Notes under the pieces: generated by a model
What the model saw: the letters and a program-made list of their open reading frames with translations, nothing else
What the model was told of the DNA's origin: nothing
The model's database searches: none
Assembly: GCF_045689245.1 (NCBI RefSeq)
Contig: NZ_CP136865.1
Span: 744,001 to 808,000, forward strand
Direction: 5' to 3'
Length of the DNA: 64,000 nucleotides
Source: Congregibacter brevis
GTDB taxonomy: Bacteria; Pseudomonadota; Gammaproteobacteria; Pseudomonadales; Halieaceae
Program-made: the position numbers and the translations under genes
Shown here: positions 45,365 through 52,740 of the stretch, piece after piece
Position numbering within the stretch: the stretch's first letter is position 1
Layout of the letters: every line of letters begins with the position of its first letter

Positions 45365-46146
45365 GTTCATCGCTGGTTTAACGGGGTCGTCCTGCTTTTC
45401 GCATTACGTATTGCGGCTTTGCGCGGCCTAATCGGCGCCTCGCAGTCGCACTGCCGAGGCGAGGCTGAAACGCACCGCAGCCGAATAGTAAATAGAAGCC
45501 CTTTATCTACTCAAAGATATCCAGAGGGAGCAGGGCTATCGCGCCGACCTTAGGCGCATCGACCACTTGACCCACACGAAGATCCACGGCGACGAGGTAT
45601 AGGACGGACAAAGGTCCTATCGGGAGTAGGCGCCCGAGCTCCGCGGGGGTCACGGCAGGCCAAAGCCTGTTGTGATCAATCTTCAGTACCTAGGGGTCTA
45701 ATGCACTCACATCCGTGGGATTAGTGAAAATTCACAACCGATTATGGGTCCTCCAACCAAGTGTGAAATCAACCACACTTTTGGCCTGCAAAACCCTCGC
45801 ATATCGCTGTTTTTTATGTGGTTTCTCGGGGTCCGAGGCAGCTTTCGGCCAACATCTCGGAATCGACACAAGTTTCACTTTAAATTCTTTCAAAATCTCT
45901 CAGCAAAATCTTTCGTTTACTCACATGTCACTTTTCGTGTATGAAGCATCTTATTGATTTTATTGATTTATTTTTCGCATTTTGCAAGCGAAAAAATTGA
46001 TCAAAAAATAACCGATTTTGCAATGCCTCCGAAATCATAAAGGGCCAATAGCAAATCAAAGCGAGTGAAACCGTTTCCGTTGGGAGCGCCGCTAGCATCG
46101 ATATGGGATGTAGGCGAACGCCGGAAACAAACCAGAGGAATTTCGC
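45365..46146. other. 780-bp intergenic region rich in dyads, AT-rich in its second half
   Basis: No supported gene. The first part has an imperfect hairpin at 45437-45460 and a 30-codon open stretch with no start, ending at 45601. The REP-like module (45597-45681) follows. From about 45700 the base composition turns AT-rich, and several dyads appear: GTGAA-aa-TTCAC (45725-45736), AAGTGTG-n8-CACACTT (45759-45780) and TTTTTCGC-n9-GCGAAAAA (45971-45995). This part is probably the control region or long leader of the PEP-CTERM gene, although the last dyad could also end transcription. Confidence 0.55.
45597..45681 (+). repeat. REP-like hairpin repeat, copy 2 (two stem-loops)
   Basis: The first stem is ATAGGAC (45599-45605) with GTCCTAT (45614-45620). 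The second is TCACGGCAGGC (45650-45660) with GCCTGTTGTGA (45665-45675) around CAAA; two G-U pairs make it continuous as RNA. The first block recurs at 40680-40713 and the second at 39240-39247 plus 40553-40580, where the ISL3 element split it. Confidence 0.7.
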
Positions 46147-47055
46147 ATGCGTCTTGGGTTTATCGGACGAGTAGTAGCTTTAGTAAGTTGGTCCGCAGTT
46201 TGTATGCTCGCGGCGGGGACGGCTTCCGCCAGCATTATCCATTTCCAACCTGATGGCTCGCCAACCTTCGTCGACAGCCAGAATGGTGGTCCCGCAGGAA
46301 GCATAGATGGCATCCTGAAGCGAACGGGCCTTAACAATCCGAGCTACGAAAACACAGCTATTACGTTCCTAACTCCCGGAACGTCTGCTGATCAGTGGCT
46401 CCTCACATTTACGTTTATTGCGGACACGGGAAGCCTGAACGGCGCGTTTGGGTACTTCGCCACTTCAGAAGTCAGCGACCGAACTGTTGGGACTCCAGGG
46501 TGGCGGAATAAAGCAGTGAGCACCGCGGAAAACTCGGTGGACCCCAATAAAGGCGCAGTCATTTTTGATGACCGCATCCAGCGCCCCATTGACGAGACCC
46601 AATCAACAGGCGCCACAGATCCAACCGATCCGAATACTGCTGGAAGCATCAGGCAGCTTACGGTGAATGGTGGGCTGGAGCTCGGGTTCGTTCTTTGGAC
46701 GAATCGCGTTACTCCGGGTGAGCAACTGTTTTCAGATCAACGAGCGAACCGCGACGGTGACGATGCCGGGATCTTGGGCGATGACATGCTTCTATCTTTT
46801 TCCGGTACGAGTACCGATCCAACAGATAGTCTGCTGTCGGGCTTCGCAGGGAAAGATATTACCCTCTTCGCTTTTGAAGACGTGATCTTCAAGGACGGTA
46901 ACGGCGACAACGATTACACCGATCTTGTGTTCACGGTGACTCCTGACCTGATCACAGGCCAGGTGCTACCGCCCGAAAATGTCCCGGCTCCGCCTCCTGC
47001 CTACCTCCTTGGTGCTGGTCTCGTTGCTCTGTGTTCGCGCCGGCGCCGCATCTGA
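46147..47055 (+). CDS. PEP-CTERM-anchored secreted protein with DUF4114 domain
   Basis: A 302-residue exported protein with signal peptide (VVALVSWSAVCMLAAGTASA). Its C-terminus VPAPPPAYLLGAGLVALC followed by SRRRR is a PEP-CTERM-type sorting signal: a VPAP motif, one hydrophobic helix and a basic tail, cut by an exosortase. Just before it, LFAFEDVIFKDGNGDNDYTD with LVFTV matches the DUF4114 pattern. GAGGAA lies seven bases before the ATG. No exosortase is in the window. It is probably an exopolysaccharide-associated surface protein. Its last codons and downstream DNA are duplicated at 50559. Confidence 0.85.
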   Translation: MRLGFIGRVVALVSWSAVCMLAAGTASASIIHFQPDGSPTFVDSQNGGPAGSIDGILKRTGLNNPSYENTAITFLTPGTSADQWLLTFTFIADTGSLNGAFGYFATSEVSDRTVGTPGWRNKAVSTAENSVDPNKGAVIFDDRIQRPIDETQSTGATDPTDPNTAGSIRQLTVNGGLELGFVLWTNRVTPGEQLFSDQRANRDGDDAGILGDDMLLSFSGTSTDPTDSLLSGFAGKDITLFAFEDVIFKDGNGDNDYTDLVFTVTPDLITGQVLPPENVPAPPPAYLLGAGLVALCSRRRRI

Positions 47056-47140
47056 GCTCAGATCTGGAAGTCGAAAGTGGAAGTGGAAGCGGAAGTGGAA
47101 GCGTCACGCTCTCCATCACGGTAATCAACTCGTTCAGCGG
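47041..47140 (+). repeat. Source copy of duplicated PEP-CTERM gene tail and flank
   Basis: The last codons of the PEP-CTERM gene (RRRI and stop), a run of GGAAGT/GGAAGC hexamers (47072-47102) and the following about 40 bp recur in shortened form at 50559-50634. The hexamer run is reduced to one and a half units in the copy. Confidence 0.65.
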
Positions 47141-47215
47141 CATGCACGCCTGCTAGCCGTCGGCGGAAGATCTCGATGCGGTAGACTGTACTTCGATCAG
47201 TCACAGGCACCGTCC

Positions 47216-48055
47216 ATGGCGTCACGTTCCCACACACCGACAGAGGTGGAAATCACACCTCGCAACCGCAGCCACAAGCTCGCCCCGGCGCTTGCCGTTG
47301 ACTGGATGGATAACCATCCATTCAAAACTGCTTGGTTTAACGCCATGTCCATGACATTCCCACTGGGTGAGAAGTTCTTCATCGATAGCGTCCGACACTT
47401 TGCCGACCTGATTGATGATGCAAAACTTCAGGAGGAGATCCGTGGTTTCTGCGGACAAGAAGGCTTCCATCGCCGAGAGCATGATCGCTATAACCGCGCC
47501 CTATGCGAGTTGCGTGGCTACGACCACGATCGCATCGAGAACCGACTCGAAAAGAACATTGCTCAGTCCTACCGTTGGTTCAGCCCTCTTGAGCGTCTGG
47601 CGGTGACCGCAGCCCTCGAGCACATCACAGCTATCATGGCGGAGTCTTCACTCAGTGAGGGCACGCATATGGACCTCGTTACCGACCGGGAGATGCGTGC
47701 GCTTTGGGACTGGCACGCGGTTGAAGAGATGGAGCACAAGGCCGTGGCCTTCGATGTCTTTCGCGCGGTCGGCGGCACAGAGAAGATGCGTAAAAAGGCC
47801 ATGCGCCAGTCAACGCTCTTCCTGACCTTTGACATCATGTACGGCGCGATCCACATGCTTCACCGCGATGGGAAGCTCTGGAGTTTCGGCCTATGGAAAG
47901 AGGGCTGGCAGTTCCTGTTCTCCAAAGGCGGTGTACTCCGGCGTATCTGGCCCGCCTATAAAGAGTACTACCGGGATGGTTTCCACCCCTGGCATCGCGA
48001 CACACGTCCCCTTCTTGACGACTGGAAACTCGCGCAGGATCCCATAGCAGTTTAG
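47216..48055 (+). CDS. PF10118-type metal-dependent hydrolase-like protein
   Basis: A 279-residue protein of the family annotated as predicted metal-dependent hydrolase. The likely di-metal, ferritin-like helical site is seen in QEGFHRREHDRYN and in DWHAVEEMEHKAVAFDVFRA (Glu and His pairs); EHITAIMAES lies between. No signal peptide. The start is taken as ATG 47216 (MASRSHTPTEVEITPRN) because residues upstream of it in the open frame come from the repeat-containing flank and look artificial. Its activity is unproven. An SDR gene follows by about 100 bp, a pairing frequently seen for this family. Confidence 0.85.
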   Translation: MASRSHTPTEVEITPRNRSHKLAPALAVDWMDNHPFKTAWFNAMSMTFPLGEKFFIDSVRHFADLIDDAKLQEEIRGFCGQEGFHRREHDRYNRALCELRGYDHDRIENRLEKNIAQSYRWFSPLERLAVTAALEHITAIMAESSLSEGTHMDLVTDREMRALWDWHAVEEMEHKAVAFDVFRAVGGTEKMRKKAMRQSTLFLTFDIMYGAIHMLHRDGKLWSFGLWKEGWQFLFSKGGVLRRIWPAYKEYYRDGFHPWHRDTRPLLDDWKLAQDPIAV

Positions 48056-48156
48056 ACGCTCGGGCTTTTACGTTAGGGCCAGCCTCTTTATAGTGTGAGC
48101 CCCCGTCGCGACCAACCGCGGCCACGATGCACTCACCTAGGAGAGTACTTCCCACC

Positions 48157-49044
48157 ATGATCGACTTCTCTGGAAAAACCGCCGTCATATCCGGCGGTGC
48201 GAATGGCATTGGCTTCAGCCTTGCGAAAACATTGGGCGAGCGCGGCATGAATGTCGTCATCGCCGACATCGAAGGCCCTCAACTGGCCGTTGCAGCGCAG
48301 GCTTTGAGCGATGCCGGGGTTAGTCATCTCGCTGTTGAGATGGACGTGGCGCTGCGCGAGGACTGGGAACGCACGGCGAAAGAAGCGACGGAAAAGTTCG
48401 GCAACATCCACATGCTCGTTAACAACGCCGGCGTGAGCGGTGGCGTGGGCGGCATCGAGACTCTGGACGATGAAGGTTGGCGCTGGTGTATCGATGTGAA
48501 CCTGATGGGCATCGTTTACGGAGCAAACGCTCTGGTGCCGCTCATGAAAGAGCACGGCGAAGGCTCCTGGCTAATCAACGTGGCCTCCATGGCTGGCATG
48601 GGCGGTGTCCCCTTTGCCGGCGGCTACACCGCGACCAAAGCTGCGGTAGTTGCGATGACAGAAGCCTGGGCCCTGGAGCTACACAACAGCAACATCCACG
48701 TTTCCGTGCTGGCTCCAGCTTTTGTTAAGACCAAGATTCACCTTTCGCATCGCAACCGCCCCGCGCGATACCCGATGAAGATCACCCCTGGACCGGACAT
48801 CATGCAGGTCGCCAAGGCCAGCACCGCTTCTGTTGAGAATGGCATTCCCGCCGATCAGCTCAGTGAGCGCGTTATCGAAGCACTCGAGGCGGGAGAGCTC
48901 TACATTTTCACGCACCCGCGGTACAAGTCAGTCACCGACGCTCGCAGTGCTTCCATAGCGAAGGCTTTTGATTCTGCGGCAAACAGCGATGTGGTGGCCG
49001 ACGTCGCCGAAGAACCGACCATGAACAGCTGGGGCTCTGACTAA
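48157..49044 (+). CDS. Short-chain dehydrogenase/reductase
   Basis: A 295-residue classical SDR. The cofactor motif is ISGGANGIGFSLAKTLGERG, NNAGVSGGVGG stabilises the sheet, and the active site is VASMAGMGG (Ser) with GGYTATKAAV (Tyr, Lys). An acidic residue after strand 2 (VIADIEG) predicts NAD preference. TAGGAG lies ten bases before the ATG at 48157. Substrate unknown. The last 103 bp, including the stop codon, occur again at 50456-50558 with four changes. Confidence 0.92.
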   Translation: MIDFSGKTAVISGGANGIGFSLAKTLGERGMNVVIADIEGPQLAVAAQALSDAGVSHLAVEMDVALREDWERTAKEATEKFGNIHMLVNNAGVSGGVGGIETLDDEGWRWCIDVNLMGIVYGANALVPLMKEHGEGSWLINVASMAGMGGVPFAGGYTATKAAVVAMTEAWALELHNSNIHVSVLAPAFVKTKIHLSHRNRPARYPMKITPGPDIMQVAKASTASVENGIPADQLSERVIEALEAGELYIFTHPRYKSVTDARSASIAKAFDSAANSDVVADVAEEPTMNSWGSD

Positions 49045-49136
49045 AAGCCCCTCTCTGGGCGCCGACCGTTGCGGCGGCGCCTACTCTACCTAGCTGTCAG
49101 CTACACTTAATGCCTACCCCAAGCAGGATTCGATCT

Positions 49137-50324
49137 ATGACGCCCACCCGATTCTCACTGGTTGTAGCCTTCCTCCTTGCAGCGAGCCATGTGGCCATCG
49201 CGGCGCCAGCACTTGTCAAAGTTGATACGTCCCAATTTACGGACCGACCGATACCCCGTTTCATGGTTGATGCGGCATGGCCGACGGTGCCCCAGGATCT
49301 GATGATCGGCCAAGTGCCCGGGCTATCTGTAGACAGCGACGACAACGTATGGATTCTCCAACGACCAAATTCGCTGGGATTCTCCGACACAGGTCTAGCG
49401 CAGGATCCTCCCATCGCGATTTGCTGCAAACCCGCGCCACACGTCATGCAGTTTTCCAGCGAGGGTGAACTGCTGAGAGCCTGGGGCGGCCCATCTCATG
49501 CTCCCACCATTGATGGAACGAACCAGTGGCCTGCAAATGTTCATGGACTTTACGTGGGCGGCAACGACAGCGTTTGGATTGCGGGGAACGGTGATGGCGA
49601 CCACGTCGCTCTCAGCTTCACCAAGGATGGTGAATATCTCCGGATGGTCGGTTTACGAAATGCGTCCAAGGGTAACTTCGACAAAAGCACCTTAGGTGGA
49701 CCTGCTGATATCGCGCCCGTACCGGGACGCGATGAGATCCTGATCGCCGACGGCTATATCAACAAGAGAATCATCGGCTTTGACAACGAAGGTCGCTTCA
49801 CTCGCTATTGGGGGGCTTATGGCGCATCGCCCGACGGGTCGACCCGCAAGGGAGCTTTCGACCAGAGTCAGGCCTCAAGTAACACCGATGGCGGTGCAAA
49901 CCCGAAATCTGACACCTTCGGGGATATCGTCCACTGCGTAGTTCGCGGCCCCGATGCGCGAATCTACGTGTGCGATCGACGCAATAATCGCGTGCAGATT
50001 TTCGAGACGGACGACGACGGCACCACAAATTTTCTTAGAGACATTGTTATTGAGAAAACCACGGGCGGAACGCGCACGGCCTCCGACATCGCCTTCTCAC
50101 CCGATGCAAAATTCATGTACATCGCAGACATGATGAACGGTCAGGTTTGGATCTATGACGCGGGCACCTATGAACTACTGGGCGCCATGGGTCGAAACGG
50201 ACGCTACCCCGGTCAGTTTATCTGGCTGCATAGCGTTGATGTAGACAGTGCTGGCAATGTCTACACAACAGAGGTGAGTACCGGCCGTCGCGTTCAGAAG
50301 TTTGTGTTCCAGGGTGTGAAGTAG
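49137..50324 (+). CDS. Exported NHL-repeat beta-propeller protein
   Basis: A 395-residue protein with signal peptide (LVVAFLLAASHVAIAAP) and NHL-type blades, for example GLSVDSDDNVWILQRP, GLYVGGNDSVWIAGNGDGD, DARIYVCDRRNNRVQIFE and HSVDVDSAGNVYTTEV. It is similar in layout to peptidyl-alpha-hydroxyglycine lyase-like or 6-bladed propeller proteins, but catalytic identity is not established. The ATG at 49137 has AGGA eight bases upstream. It ends just before the patchwork of duplicated tails. Confidence 0.85.
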   Translation: MTPTRFSLVVAFLLAASHVAIAAPALVKVDTSQFTDRPIPRFMVDAAWPTVPQDLMIGQVPGLSVDSDDNVWILQRPNSLGFSDTGLAQDPPIAICCKPAPHVMQFSSEGELLRAWGGPSHAPTIDGTNQWPANVHGLYVGGNDSVWIAGNGDGDHVALSFTKDGEYLRMVGLRNASKGNFDKSTLGGPADIAPVPGRDEILIADGYINKRIIGFDNEGRFTRYWGAYGASPDGSTRKGAFDQSQASSNTDGGANPKSDTFGDIVHCVVRGPDARIYVCDRRNNRVQIFETDDDGTTNFLRDIVIEKTTGGTRTASDIAFSPDAKFMYIADMMNGQVWIYDAGTYELLGAMGRNGRYPGQFIWLHSVDVDSAGNVYTTEVSTGRRVQKFVFQGVK

Positions 50325-50336
50325 CGCCCCGCTTGA

Positions 50337-50408
50337 TTACACCCGGTTGATAACACCAGCCCAACCCGAACGGGGTATTAATCCCAATCGACAGTATTCA
50401 ATGTCGCG
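50337..50408 (-). pseudogene. ISL3-transposase C-terminal relic A
   Basis: The minus strand encodes RDIEYCRLGLIPRSGWAGVI followed by NRV and a stop. This aligns with the last residues of the intact transposase (ENYRLRVLTHCGWDGIINRV) and still better with the relic at 58686-58793. No terminal repeat remains here. Confidence 0.7.
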
Positions 50409-50456
50409 TTACAAGGACTTCAGATACTCCGACACCTCCTCATCCTTGGCGTTCAC
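50409..50456 (-). repeat. Duplicated 3' end of the RpiB-family gene
   Basis: The minus strand reads VNAKDEEVSEYLKSL and stop, against ANAKDEEMSEYLKSL and stop at the end of the isomerase gene (58794-58841). It abuts an ISL3 relic in the same order as at the source, so source and flank were copied together. Confidence 0.75.
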
Positions 50457-50558
50457 AGTGCTTCCATAGCGAAGGCTTTTGATTCTGCGGCAAACAGCGA
50501 TATGGTGGCCGACGTCGCTGAAGAACCGACCATGAGCAGCTGGGGCTCTGATTAAAAG
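50456..50558 (+). repeat. Duplicated 3' end of the SDR gene
   Basis: These 103 bp match 48945-49047 with four substitutions and keep the reading frame SASIAKAFDSAANSD through PTMSSWGSD and stop. Two of the four changes are silent. No start is present, so it is a gene tail only. Confidence 0.85.
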
Positions 50559-50634
50559 CTGCCGCCGCATCTGAGCTTGTTTCTGGAGGTGGAAGCGCCA
50601 CGCTCTCCATCGCGGTAATGAACTCCTTTAGCGG
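50559..50634 (+). repeat. Duplicated tail of the PEP-CTERM gene and its flank
   Basis: Begins with codons for a CRRI-stop tail and continues through ACGCTCTCCATC and AGCGG in register with 47041-47140, but lacks most of the GGAAGY hexamers. Beyond about 50640 I see nothing recognisable apart from a weak hairpin near 50715-50740. Confidence 0.65.
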
Positions 50635-50714
50635 TTGCATACGGGTTAACATTCGGTTCATGTGGCAGAGAGCCGTTACCGGTCCGGTGCTAATTGCTTG
50701 TTTAACGCCGTAAA

Positions 50715-50740
50715 GACCAGCCTGGAGAGTCAGACTGGTC
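50715..50740 (-). terminator. Possible weak terminator of the FG-GAP gene
   Basis: GACCAG (50715-50720) and CTGGTC (50735-50740) can pair around a 14-base loop with partial inner pairing. On the minus strand only three T follow, so it would be inefficient. It lies 30 bp past the FG-GAP stop. Confidence 0.35.
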
Positions 50741-50769
50741 ACGAGAAGCCAGAAGACGTGGCTTGCTTA

Positions 50770-52431
50770 TTAGTCTACGGGTCTTTGGTAAACCACACTT
50801 ACAGAGCCACCTTTACCAACCCCGATTTCACTCGATCCAATCGCTAGATCGACATCAAAGTCTTTGTTGAAGTAGCCAGCCTCTAAACTGGCACCAAATC
50901 GCGCTCCCTCTCTTATTCGACCGATACCCGGGATATCCCGCTCGGTAATCCACAGCGATTCAGTTGTTTTCAGCCCGCTGGGACCCCCGTTGATAATCAC
51001 CACTGCCCCTGCGTCTTCGACCTTGTTCCCCCCTAGATCCTCTCCAGGTATACCAATGGCTAAGTCATCGTATTTATCACCGTTGAAATCCCCTATTGCA
51101 AGTGCTGCGCCGAAGTAGTCTTTCTTCTCCGCGCCGCCTTCGATCCAGTCTCGATCCTGATGAAAGCTAATACTCCGTACCTCTTCTTTACCATTGGCTC
51201 GCCTTGCGACCAACCCGCTTTGCACCTCCCCGCCAGCCGTTGGGAACTTTCTGCCGTAAAAAACATGCACCATGCCCGCACTGGTTCTGGAACCAAGCGC
51301 TTCACCTGGGACTCCCACAGCCAAATCGTCGGCACCATCACTGTTAAAATCCCCAACAGCTAGGACTTTGCCAAACCCATCGCCATCCTCTACACCACCG
51401 GCAACCCCGGGTGTGTTCTGGTTGATGAGTTCGCTCCCGAGCATACGAAGTCCGCCCTCTGCTCGGAACGACTTATCAAACGGCTTACCATAAATGACAT
51501 TGATCGCACCCCCGGCCGCATTGTCACTTTTCCCTAAGCCACCCTTGTCGACATCATTTGGTACGCCGATCGCCAGATCGTGAGTACCATCACCATTAAA
51601 GTCTCCGGTAGCCAGTGCGCTGCCAAAACGCTCATTGTCGACGCGAGTTCCCGCGAGGTTTTTCTGACTCCAGGCTTCATTGTTAAAGGCTTTATAACCA
51701 TTTGATTTGAGATCCCAGTCAATTGCCGCGTCCCACATGATGGTATTTACCCCACCGGAATTTTCGTATTTGCCGGTGTCTTCATCTGGCGCGCCTATGG
51801 CCATATCGATCCCGCCATCGGCATTGAAATCACCCAGCGCTATAGATGAACCAAATCGATCGCCGCTCTCCCTAGAACCAATGATTCCTTTTTGCGCCTG
51901 GTCAATGGCACTCCATGTGTCATCCTTATGGACATTCAAAATGTGAACCATCCCAGCATCGCGATCAGACTTGATGTCTTCTCCTGGCACACCTACATAG
52001 ACGTGGCAGCCCTCGTCGAGCCAGCACACTCTGTCAAGTGTTAGGTAATCAGGGTCAGGAACATGAACGGCAACCGCATGACCAAAGCGGTCACCCGCCT
52101 CAGGTCCGCCGGGAACACCACTCGTGGCCTGGCTGTAAACCAGCGGATCAGCAAGATCAAGGCGATCATTTCCAGCTTTGAGCTGAACAATACCTCCGGC
52201 GCGCACATTGTCTACGATCAATGAAGGAGCCGAGATTATTAAAGAAAAGGGTGCATGCGTTAGCGCAAATCCGAACTCAGCATCACCCTGCGTCGTTAAG
52301 CCAACATCTTCCATCGTTATGTGATCGGCTTCTTCAAAACGCAATTCCCCCTGTGCAGCTGCATTGACCGCATGGGAAGTCGCCAGGGCCAAAACACTAA
52401 CGGCAAAAATTGGTGCGATTATCTTTTTCAT
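50770..52431 (-). CDS. Secreted FG-GAP (integrin-alpha-type) beta-propeller protein
   Basis: A 553-residue exported protein (signal KKIIAPIFAVSVLALATSHAVNA). It contains about seven FG-GAP blades; several carry Ca2+-loop sequences such as GDFNADGGIDMAIGAP, GDFNGDGTHDLAIGVPND, GDFNSDGADDLAVGVPGE and GDFNGDKYDDLAIGIPGED. The degenerate last blade is GYFNKDFDVDLAIGSSE. No enzymatic domain or anchor is visible, so it is probably a periplasmic or released binding protein. AAGGA precedes the ATG at 52431. A TATAGT -10 box (52513-52518 region) and the 18-bp palindrome at 52541-52558 lie upstream, tying it to the kinase-serpin unit. Confidence 0.88.
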   Translation of the reverse strand: MKKIIAPIFAVSVLALATSHAVNAAAQGELRFEEADHITMEDVGLTTQGDAEFGFALTHAPFSLIISAPSLIVDNVRAGGIVQLKAGNDRLDLADPLVYSQATSGVPGGPEAGDRFGHAVAVHVPDPDYLTLDRVCWLDEGCHVYVGVPGEDIKSDRDAGMVHILNVHKDDTWSAIDQAQKGIIGSRESGDRFGSSIALGDFNADGGIDMAIGAPDEDTGKYENSGGVNTIMWDAAIDWDLKSNGYKAFNNEAWSQKNLAGTRVDNERFGSALATGDFNGDGTHDLAIGVPNDVDKGGLGKSDNAAGGAINVIYGKPFDKSFRAEGGLRMLGSELINQNTPGVAGGVEDGDGFGKVLAVGDFNSDGADDLAVGVPGEALGSRTSAGMVHVFYGRKFPTAGGEVQSGLVARRANGKEEVRSISFHQDRDWIEGGAEKKDYFGAALAIGDFNGDKYDDLAIGIPGEDLGGNKVEDAGAVVIINGGPSGLKTTESLWITERDIPGIGRIREGARFGASLEAGYFNKDFDVDLAIGSSEIGVGKGGSVSVVYQRPVD

Positions 52432-52540
52432 TTTCCTATTCCTTAGAGTTTGGTTGAGTTTCTTCAAGGCCGCCTCTTGGTTTTGGCAATGCTGCCCTGT
52501 CGTTCCATTAGAACTATAGGTCTGTATTCACTTATGGCCC

Positions 52541-52558
52541 ATGGGGTAAATACCCCAT
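52541..52558. promoter_or_regulatory. 18-bp palindromic operator, site 1 (FG-GAP gene)
   Basis: ATGGGGTAAATACCCCAT: perfect 8-bp arms around AA. Reading toward the FG-GAP gene, TATAGT begins 22 bases after the palindrome (52518 to 52513), giving a predicted start near 52506 and a 75-nt leader. The palindrome centre would be near -43.5. The same motif occurs before the RYDDRD gene and the histidine kinase gene. The binding protein is inferred to be the neighbouring NarL-type regulator. Confidence 0.75.
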
Positions 52559-52666
52559 CTACATGTCTATCCTTAAGCAGATTCAACTGCGCCGACTGCA
52601 TTGTTTGAACAAAACCAGTGACTAGGAGGCTAGGAGTTGAAATCCTGAACGTGTAAGCAAAGAAAT

Positions 52667-52697
52667 GACAAGCCGTGCGCCGAAGTCACGGCTTGTC
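52667..52697 (-). terminator. Terminator of the RYDDRD-repeat gene
   Basis: A perfect 11-bp stem, GACAAGCCGTG (52667-52677) with CACGGCTTGTC (52687-52697), has a 9-base loop. On the minus strand it is followed by ATTTCTTT. It lies 44 bp after the gene's stop. Apart from this and the site-1 operator, 52432-52740 holds nothing else I recognise. Confidence 0.75.
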
Positions 52698-52740
52698 GTT
52701 GCTTCTTGCAAGGCAATGCGGTTGTACGGGGTTATTGGAC

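Noticed and set aside
45715..45957. Two overlapping small frames (80 and 66 codons) in the AT-rich intergenic region
   Set aside because: No ribosome-binding site, no domain, and they overlap dyad symmetry elements more consistent with regulation.
45782..46040. Sigma-54 (-24/-12) promoter for the PEP-CTERM gene, as known for Prs-regulated homologues
   Set aside because: No GG-n10-GC pair with correct spacing could be found by eye.
46979..47215. N-terminal extension of the PF10118 gene into the PEP-CTERM gene
   Set aside because: The residues (KWKWKRKWKR) derive from the GGAAGY hexamer run and are unlike the family; the start at 47216 gives a normal N-terminus.
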